From Candidatus Bathyarchaeota archaeon (lineage in GTDB: Archaea > Thermoproteota > Bathyarchaeia > Bathyarchaeales > SOJC01), in the NCBI GenBank assembly GCA_030641425.1, contig DAOWHM010000141.1:1-20022 (forward strand): a DNA stretch of 20,022 nucleotides, given 5' to 3'. This document shows positions 14,436 to 20,022 of this stretch, one piece after another. Position numbers and translations under genes: made by a program. Each line of letters starts with the position of its first letter. Position 1 is the stretch's first letter. A model generated the notes under the pieces. The model ran no database searches. It was given only the letters and a program-made list of their open reading frames with translations, and was not told the DNA's origin.

Positions 14436-14493
14436 TTACAGCTGCTATTCGCTCATATTCCAAGGTTTGCAAACGTAAACATGAGGGAAAAAA

Positions 14494-16101
14494 ATGCCAG
14501 AACGTGTTAACACAAATAGTGCTTACCTCAACGCGAAATCGACTACTGGTACTCAGACGCGAGTTAGAGACACTAGTCCTACTAGCGGCATGTGCCCCAT
14601 ATGCATCCGTGATTGCCCATTTCTCTGTGAGATCAGCCTATCAGCTTTCCGTGGAAGGGAAGCACTCTATCCTGTGCCACTCCAATATGGATTCAGCACT
14701 GCAGGCGCGCTTAAAGACTTTGGTCTCGACTGGTCACACTTTAACATTCAAGCCAACCTCTTTGAAGTTCATGGTATTGAAGCAGATTCTGACATAGCGC
14801 TTTTTCACAATGCCAAAACCGACACTGAGGTCGCTGGTATCCCATTGAAAGTGCCAATCTTAACAGGAGCATTTGGTTCAACCGAAGTTGCAAGATTGAA
14901 CTGGGATGGACTGGCAATCGGTGCAGCTCTTTCAGGTGCTATCATAACCATCGGCGAAAATGTATGCGGAATGGACCGAGAGTCAAGAATAGAAGGAGGC
15001 AAAGTTGCAGAGTCAAAAGAGTTGAGACGACGAGTTGAAGCTTTCCGAAAGTTCTGGGATGGAAAATACGGCGAAGTTGTCGTACAAACGAATGTGGAAG
15101 ACCAAAGACTAGGTGTGGACGTTTATGCGCTGTCGAAGCTAGAAGTAAATGTGATAGAGCGAAAATGGGGGCAAGGCGCCAAAGCTATCGGAGGCGAAGT
15201 CAGAATTCGCAACCTCGAAAAAGCAATCATGCTGAAGAAGAGAGGATACATCGTCATCCCTGATCCTGAGGACCTCACTGTTCAAAAAGCTTACCGAGAG
15301 GGCGTCTTCAAATCATTCGAAAGACACAGCAGAGTAGGCATGCCACAACATAAAGAGTTTCTCGAAGATATCGACTGGCTGAGACAGCAAGGTGCCAAGC
15401 ACGTAATACTCAAAACTGGAGCATACCGACCCTCCGCAGTAGCATTCACCATGAAAATGGCTTCTGAAGCGAAAATTGAAGCAGTAACCTTCGACGGTGC
15501 AGGCGGTGGAACAGGGATGAGCCCAGTTCCAATGATGGATGAGATGAGTGTTCCAACAGTATTCTTGGAAGCCATCGTGTTGAAATGCGCTAGAATATTA
15601 CAAAAGAAAGGCCGATTCCTACCAGATCTCATTATTGCTGGCGGTTTCATATGTGAAACTCAAATCCTCAAAGCTATGGCTATGAGCAACTTCGGTGATG
15701 GTCCGTTGGTTAAGGCAGTTCTAATGGGACGTTCACCTCTGACAGCCGTGATGAAAGCCAACTACTTCAGACAGTTGTCAGAAGAAGGCAAATTGCCCAA
15801 AACCTTTGCCAATAGATATGGTGACACGCCAGACAAGTTCTACATCACCGCTCCAAAACTGAAGGAGAGGTTTGGTGAGAGATTCAAAGAAATTCCATGG
15901 GAAGCAGTAGCTTTGCATACATATTTGACTGATCGTATTGGTGTAGGACTCATGCAACTTCTTGCTGGAGCGAGGAAGTGGAAACTGCGCTTGATCGATA
16001 GAAATGATCTAATGGCTTTATCCGAGAGGGCAACAAAAGTCACAGGGATACCGCTTGTAGAAGAAGTGGAGCAAGAAGCCATAGAAAGAATTCTGGAGTA
16101 A
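14494..16101 (+). CDS. Archaeal FMN-binding glutamate synthase (GltB central-domain type)
   Basis: A 535-residue protein corresponding to the FMN barrel of the large glutamate synthase subunit, which converts 2-oxoglutarate and ammonia to glutamate. Seen: QGAKAIGGEV (FMN/2-oxoglutarate loop), FDGAGGGTGMSPVPMMDE (equivalent of the DGGTGASP motif) and IIAGGFICET. The N-terminus has Cys34, 37, 41 and 45 in CPICIRDCPFLC, a 4Fe-4S-like pattern. There is no glutaminase (class II Gln amidotransferase) domain, no beta-helix domain and no neighbouring small subunit, so partners and electron donor must be encoded elsewhere. Distant members of this family can do other chemistry. GAGGG supports the start. 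A T-rich terminator follows. Confidence 0.85.
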   Translation: MPERVNTNSAYLNAKSTTGTQTRVRDTSPTSGMCPICIRDCPFLCEISLSAFRGREALYPVPLQYGFSTAGALKDFGLDWSHFNIQANLFEVHGIEADSDIALFHNAKTDTEVAGIPLKVPILTGAFGSTEVARLNWDGLAIGAALSGAIITIGENVCGMDRESRIEGGKVAESKELRRRVEAFRKFWDGKYGEVVVQTNVEDQRLGVDVYALSKLEVNVIERKWGQGAKAIGGEVRIRNLEKAIMLKKRGYIVIPDPEDLTVQKAYREGVFKSFERHSRVGMPQHKEFLEDIDWLRQQGAKHVILKTGAYRPSAVAFTMKMASEAKIEAVTFDGAGGGTGMSPVPMMDEMSVPTVFLEAIVLKCARILQKKGRFLPDLIIAGGFICETQILKAMAMSNFGDGPLVKAVLMGRSPLTAVMKANYFRQLSEEGKLPKTFANRYGDTPDKFYITAPKLKERFGERFKEIPWEAVALHTYLTDRIGVGLMQLLAGARKWKLRLIDRNDLMALSERATKVTGIPLVEEVEQEAIERILE

Positions 16102-16113
16102 TTCCACCTTCCC

Positions 16114-16124
16114 TTTTTCTCTTT
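16114..16124 (+). terminator. T-rich terminator after glutamate synthase
   Basis: TTTTTCTCTTT starts 13 nt after the stop, the usual archaeal oligo-T terminator with no hairpin. Confidence 0.5.
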
Positions 16125-16187
16125 TGTGCTTTCCATTCGCGTCCTAGAAAATTCGGGGTATATCATAGGCTCATTTCTTGAAATGGG

Positions 16188-16194
16188 AAAAAAA
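16188..16194 (-). terminator. T7 terminator after the surface-protein cluster
   Basis: On the minus strand a run of seven T lies about 42 nt past the stop of the cohesin-like gene at 16236, in the gap to the convergent glutamate synthase gene. Confidence 0.5.
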
Positions 16195-16235
16195 GAGGTG
16201 CAGCGGTAGGTCTTTTCTATCGGGGATAGATTCTG

Positions 16236-16739
16236 CTAAGTGACTGTCACGAAAGCTTCAGCAACTTTATGGGGAATAGGCCAACCGACATAGTCTTGTG
16301 GAGCTTGGTGGTATATCAGAGTGGCTAGTTTGTGGACGTAGAAACTTAGGGAAGAACTTCCCTCGCTTTTACCTTGGAACGTGAACTCCATCAGTTCCAC
16401 TTGTCCGTTCTGTGATTGTATGCCTGCTGCCCAAAACAGATATTCGATCTTTCCGGAGACAAATTTCCAGTAGGGAGTGCTTGCTCCAACGTACTCAAGC
16501 ACTGACCGATCGAATTTCAGACCGATCTCATATCCCCAGAGATTATTCACGTCGTCGACAAGAACAGTCACGGTGAAAGTTTCGCCCACATTGACATTTG
16601 GCTTTGGTGGATCGAAGAATATCACACATTTAGGTTCTTCTGGCTCCGGGGAGTCTGCAAGAGCGGGTTGGTGCATCGAATATATGATGGCGCTTCCCAT
16701 AATCACAATGAAAATTCCTAACGCTGCTACACTTTTCAT
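16236..16739 (-). CDS. Exported single-domain cohesin-like protein
   Basis: A 167-residue protein with an N-terminal signal or anchor helix (residues 3-22, then an Ala-rich site near 28). After a short Pro/Glu linker comes one domain with the cohesin type I look: NVGETFTVTVLVDDVNNLWGYEIGLKFD, then a strand with LEYVGAS and a late VELMEFTFQG. Cohesins bind dockerins; many archaeal ones have unknown partners. There is no C-terminal anchor, so it is either secreted or held by its N-terminus. A strong GGAGG is 26 nt before the ATG, too far to serve it well, so the start is somewhat uncertain. It is third in the cluster, possibly with its own TATA (TCTTAAATAA near 16832-16823). Confidence 0.8.
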   Translation of the reverse strand: MKSVAALGIFIVIMGSAIIYSMHQPALADSPEPEEPKCVIFFDPPKPNVNVGETFTVTVLVDDVNNLWGYEIGLKFDRSVLEYVGASTPYWKFVSGKIEYLFWAAGIQSQNGQVELMEFTFQGKSEGSSSLSFYVHKLATLIYHQAPQDYVGWPIPHKVAEAFVTVT

Positions 16740-16783
16740 TTTCCATATTTCGAGCGTCTTAGTTTCCTCCTTTGGATACTAGA

Positions 16784-16795
16784 ATGCGCGCGCAT
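16784..16795. repeat. 12-bp perfect palindrome ATGCGCGCGCAT
   Basis: An alternating purine-pyrimidine palindrome, rich in CG steps in an otherwise AT-rich gap. It lies between the candidate TATA box and the start of the cohesin-like gene at 16739, close to the expected transcription start. It could be an operator. Confidence 0.45.
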
Positions 16796-16823
16796 CGCAA
16801 TTCAAAATGTGGGTGCGATTTAT

Positions 16824-17348
16824 TTAAGACTTGGCTTGAGGATTGTGAACTATCTCTGAAAAAACAATTGACTTAGTGACTTGCGTCTGGAAGAAAAAAT
16901 AACTGGCAGATCCACGAATATAACTTCCTGCAGTCACACTCAACTTGTAGGTTGCGTTTTGAATGCTGTTAAGGACGGTTGGATTTTTAACATGGCGAAT
17001 GAAATAGAAATAATTATGCCTACCAGCTAACACTGTCTCGTTTGGGTTAATGGTCACCCCTCCAATATCTATGTTGTCGATGGAGAAGTAGGCTTTAATT
17101 GCATTAATCATTATTGGGAATTCGGTTGGATTCGTTAGAATGAACGTGATGCTCAATTCCGCCCCCTCCAGTGTAGGAGTACTAATGGTTGACTCTAACC
17201 CGAAAGTTTCCAGTGACGTCATCAACGCGGAATTGACTGAATTGCTCATATAAGTGTAGATTAAGGCAAAAATGATGATGCTAATTAAGGTGATGACAAT
17301 TCCCGTGTGCCACAGTTTCCGCCTTCTTTCATTCTTTTCTTCTCTCAT
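16824..17348 (-). CDS. Membrane-anchored LEA14/WHy-like protein
   Basis: A 174-residue protein with a basic N-terminus (EEKNERRRK), one membrane helix (about 16-34) and an outside domain. The domain contains ELSITFILTNPTEFPIMINAIKAYFSIDNIDIGG, typical of the LEA14-like (WHy) beta-sandwich found in many archaea. The role is unclear; relatives are linked to stress or to cell-surface scaffolds. A TTG at 17354 opens the frame, but the ATG at 17348 is better placed: GAGG, which overlaps the stop of the upstream gene, is seven bases away. The overlap indicates translational coupling with the cohesin-dockerin gene. Confidence 0.75.
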   Translation of the reverse strand: MREEKNERRRKLWHTGIVITLISIIIFALIYTYMSNSVNSALMTSLETFGLESTISTPTLEGAELSITFILTNPTEFPIMINAIKAYFSIDNIDIGGVTINPNETVLAGRHNYFYFIRHVKNPTVLNSIQNATYKLSVTAGSYIRGSASYFFFQTQVTKSIVFSEIVHNPQAKS

Positions 17349-17357
17349 CTGCAAACC

Positions 17358-18758
17358 TCAGATCTGCCTTATTTTTGGTGCTTCATATCCATAAAAAGAT
17401 ACTATGCTAACGATGTCGAAGATGTCAACATCGTCGTCGCAATCCACGTCAAAGTTGGAATTGTAAGTCTGGTCACCCTTCGTGGAACCATAAGCCTGCG
17501 CTATCCACACTATGTCAAAAATGTCTACGTCGCCGTCTCCATCAATATCGCCAGCGTGGACGATGAGGAGTCCTGTGAATGAAAGGCTGTTATCGCTTGT
17601 GTCATTTTCCCCATTGACTTCATCTGCAGTAGCATTCAGCATATAGTCGTTGTATGCTATTGCGTTAACAGTTTCCCACGTGAAGATGATGGTTTTAGAA
17701 TAGCCAGCATTAAGTGAGATCTGAGTCTTGTTTATGGCGTTGCCGTTTGCATGAATACTGATGTTGAAGGTTTCAGGAAGGTTACCTTGGTTTTCAATAG
17801 TCACATTCAGAGAGAAGCAATATCCTTCAAACACAACTGTTTTGGAAGGAATCAGCGATGTAACTGCGACATCATGGATGACCTCAACCGTAAGTGTGAC
17901 TATGCCATCTTCGAGTCTATTATTTGCCACGTCGGATTCACCAGATACAATTGAGGCGTTAGCGGAAATCCCATAGTTTCCAGGAGATACACCTGTGGAA
18001 TTCCAATAGAAAATCATCGTTTCTATTGCGCCCGGAGGAAGTGCTATCACTGTTTTGACATCAAGAAGCACTTCGTCATAGAAGACGCTTACATTGAATG
18101 TTTCAGCCCTAGTTGTTCCATTGTTAAGGACACTGACGGTGATGTTTATAGTATCTCCAATAAAGGCGTGGAGTGGAGATGGAACAACACTGGATACTAC
18201 CACATCATAGTATTCATTGCTGAAGTATCCATCGTCAACTATGTGGTCGATTGGGTACCCTTTCCGATCAGAGAGGTCACTATTAGAAACATCCAACGCG
18301 CATCTGCCGTACTCGATTACAGTGAAGGACATCTCGAATACTGTTCCACTGCCATTGAAGGAAGGAGCTTGGAGTGATGAACAGACTATGACGTAGGTTC
18401 CCGCGGATGCGTTAACATCATTTTTTATTTGTAGGACTGGTTGATGAAGAACTCCTTCTGGATATGTTTCCACTGGAATCTTGACTACATGGCTAGTATA
18501 GTTCAAGATCGATGTGTTCCAACTGAGTTGAATATCAAAGCCATAAAACCCTGTGATGTTAGATATCTTTACTTCAATTGTGAAATTTTCTGAAGGAGTA
18601 AGGGTTGGATCTGTAATGTTTCCTGGGTCAACATGTACTCTCGCTAGACTGGATGGAGTTGACATCCTTTGCATGTTGGATCCCAATGGAACCGCACAAG
18701 TTAGTGTGATCTCTAAAAATAGGATTAGAACAACTAAAATCCTGATCGCTAGTTTCAT
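17358..18758 (-). CDS. Secreted cohesin-CARDB-CARDB-dockerin protein
   Basis: A 466-residue exported protein. The signal peptide covers about residues 1-25. A cohesin-like domain (38-180) contains FTIEVKISNITGFYGFDIQLSW. Two CARDB-type Ig repeats follow (184-293 and 295-400), each opening with DV.V.S..PS and carrying LNNGT or IENQGNLPETFN. A C-terminal dockerin (402-460) has two calcium loops, GDIDGDGDVDIFDI and DVDCDDDVDIFDI. About 17 N-x-S/T sites suggest heavy glycosylation. There is no C-terminal membrane anchor, so the dockerin may tether it to a cohesin-bearing partner. GAGGT is five bases before the ATG. It is first of the three-gene cluster. No catalytic domain is present, so it looks structural. 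Confidence 0.9.
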   Translation of the reverse strand: MKLAIRILVVLILFLEITLTCAVPLGSNMQRMSTPSSLARVHVDPGNITDPTLTPSENFTIEVKISNITGFYGFDIQLSWNTSILNYTSHVVKIPVETYPEGVLHQPVLQIKNDVNASAGTYVIVCSSLQAPSFNGSGTVFEMSFTVIEYGRCALDVSNSDLSDRKGYPIDHIVDDGYFSNEYYDVVVSSVVPSPLHAFIGDTINITVSVLNNGTTRAETFNVSVFYDEVLLDVKTVIALPPGAIETMIFYWNSTGVSPGNYGISANASIVSGESDVANNRLEDGIVTLTVEVIHDVAVTSLIPSKTVVFEGYCFSLNVTIENQGNLPETFNISIHANGNAINKTQISLNAGYSKTIIFTWETVNAIAYNDYMLNATADEVNGENDTSDNSLSFTGLLIVHAGDIDGDGDVDIFDIVWIAQAYGSTKGDQTYNSNFDVDCDDDVDIFDIVSIVSFYGYEAPKIRQI

Positions 18759-18869
18759 GTTGACCTCACATAAATCAAAGATTCGACGGACATTTATTCG
18801 TTATGGAAGTGTTCTGCCTACGCTAATTTTGTGGCGGTGTAAGGTTAGACCACGCAGCACTGGAGCTAA

Positions 18870-18879
18870 GTTTTAAATC
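18870..18879 (+). promoter_or_regulatory. TATA box of glutamate dehydrogenase
   Basis: GTTTTAAATC places the start near 18900, with a leader of about 15 nt that contains GGGAAAGGT before the ATG at 18915. Confidence 0.55.
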
Positions 18880-18914
18880 AGTTTCTGTCGAATGTAGTTG
18901 AATTGGGAAAGGTA

Positions 18915-20022
18915 ATGAGTAGTCAAATAGGACCACTTGATGTGGCACTCGAACAATTGAAAACCGCATCTGAAATGCTGGATTTGGATCCTGGCGTTCA
19001 TGCGTTCCTTAGGCGTCCAAAGAGAACTCTCACAGTTTCTATTCCCGTAAAGATGGATGATAATGAAATTCGGATATTCTGGGGTTGCAGAGTTCAACAC
19101 ATAGATGCTAGGGGACCATTCAAAGGAGGAATACGTTACCATCCATGTGTTGGTTTAGATGAGGTTAAAGCGCTTGCGATGTGGATGACATGGAAATGTG
19201 CTGTTGTGGACATCCCTTATGGCGGAGCGAAAGGTGGTGTGTGTTGCAACCCAAAGGAGATGTCTCAAACTGAATTGGAACACCTTACAAGAAGATACAC
19301 AAACATGCTTTTGGACTTCATTGGACCCTATAAAGATGTGCCAGCGCCAGATGTTTACACAAACGCCCAAGTAATGGCTTGGATAATGGATACTTACAGT
19401 AGATTCAAAGGCTACAGCGTGCCTGAGTGTGTGACGGGGAAACCAATAATCGTCGGTGGATCAGAAGGAAGATATGAAGCTACCTCTCGAGGTGTTATAA
19501 TCTCTCTAAGAGAAGCTACTGGACGCTTAGGAATTAAGATGAAGGGTGCGACGATGGTTGTTCAAGGATATGGAAATGTTGGAGGTAATGCAGCTAAAAT
19601 AGCGCACGATATGGGAGTTAAGATTGTTGGAGTGAGTGATTCAAGGGGAGGGATCTACAATCCTCAGGGCTTAAACCCTGTTAAGGTATGGGAGCATAAA
19701 GTGAAGACTGGTTCTGTCTTAGGGTTCAAGAATGCTATCAAAGAAGTAACGAACTCTGAACTTCTCGAATTGAAATGTGACATTCTCGTTCCCGCGGCCC
19801 TTGAAAATCAGATCACAGAAGCAAACGCAGGAAAGATAAAAGCGAAAATCGTAGTCGAAGCAGCAAATGGACCTACCACACCAGACGCTGACAAGATTCT
19901 TCGCGAGAAGAAAGTGTTCTTGATTCCAGACATTCTTGCAAATGCAGGAGGAGTTACAACTAGCTATTTTGAATGGGTTCAAAACTTGACAAGGGAACAT
20001 TGGACACTAGAGGAGGTAAACC
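18915..20022 (+). CDS. gdhA: Glutamate dehydrogenase, C-terminus beyond window
   Basis: Interconverts glutamate and 2-oxoglutarate plus ammonia with NAD(P). The frame is open from the ATG at 18915 to the window end (369 codons), about 88 percent of a usual 420-residue subunit. Seen: RGPFKGGIRYHP (substrate site), Lys94 in TWKCAV, PYGGAKGG with catalytic Lys106, PAPDVYTN with Asp146, Rossmann loop VQGYGNVGG (216-224), PAALENQIT, and ILANAGGVTTSYFEWVQN. This is the hexameric archaeal/bacterial type. The specificity residue after the second strand (VGVSDSRGG) reads Asp, which suggests NAD use, though this is weak evidence. It is divergent from the cohesin-dockerin gene. Confidence 0.96.
   Translation, partial: MSSQIGPLDVALEQLKTASEMLDLDPGVHAFLRRPKRTLTVSIPVKMDDNEIRIFWGCRVQHIDARGPFKGGIRYHPCVGLDEVKALAMWMTWKCAVVDIPYGGAKGGVCCNPKEMSQTELEHLTRRYTNMLLDFIGPYKDVPAPDVYTNAQVMAWIMDTYSRFKGYSVPECVTGKPIIVGGSEGRYEATSRGVIISLREATGRLGIKMKGATMVVQGYGNVGGNAAKIAHDMGVKIVGVSDSRGGIYNPQGLNPVKVWEHKVKTGSVLGFKNAIKEVTNSELLELKCDILVPAALENQITEANAGKIKAKIVVEAANGPTTPDADKILREKKVFLIPDILANAGGVTTSYFEWVQNLTREHWTLEEVN

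Noticed and set aside
1..20022. CRISPR array, insertion sequence, prophage or integrase
   Set aside because: I found no regularly spaced repeats, transposase motifs, terminal inverted repeats or recombinase genes on reading both strands.

Overview
This window is archaeal chromosome, most likely from Bathyarchaeia (the former Miscellaneous Crenarchaeotal Group). It opens inside a 16S rRNA gene. The stretches at 82-100 and 46-63 are identical, as far as I remember them, to the MCG493 and MCG528 probe sequences for that group. Other archaeal marks are a GINS-MCM-Hel308 replication/repair cluster, type II methionine aminopeptidase, a short archaeal PurA, TATA/BRE-type promoters, a 5S gene far from the 16S gene, and a tRNA gene with introns at bulge-helix-bulge sites.

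Layout. 1-555: 5' part of 16S rRNA (minus). 556-1196: rRNA leader and promoter, with a GC-rich structured element, a strong hairpin and a small membrane-protein ORF. 1197-4210: purA, a HAD hydrolase, a two-gene minus operon (a 49-residue ORF too short for a usual ORF cut-off, then a small beta-rich protein), and an MJ0936/YfcE-like phosphodiesterase. 4447-6547: trpS and map (plus). 6544-8110: a DUF1512-like membrane protein followed by a zinc-ribbon membrane protein (minus). 8148-8269: isolated 5S rRNA with its own promoter. 8330-9055: a divergent pair, HExxH putative metallopeptidase and GIY-YIG protein. 9106-9284: tRNA-Trp(CCA) with two predicted introns. 9351-14191: gins23-mcm-hel308 operon (minus). 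14494-16101: stand-alone FMN-type glutamate synthase (plus). 16236-18758: exported-protein cluster (minus) with two cohesin-like domains, two CARDB repeats, a dockerin and a LEA14-like protein. 18915 to the end: glutamate dehydrogenase (plus, cut by the window edge).

How the genes fit together. Information processing dominates: rRNA, tRNA-Trp and its synthetase, Met processing, and replication initiation coupled to helicase repair. Nitrogen entry is represented by the glutamate synthase and glutamate dehydrogenase, separated by the surface cluster. The most distinctive parts are the doubly interrupted tRNA-Trp, whose first intron carries a perfect 10-nt antisense to its own anticodon loop; the cohesin/dockerin surface cluster; and the structured rRNA leader. 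I saw no CRISPR array, insertion sequence, integrase or phage gene.
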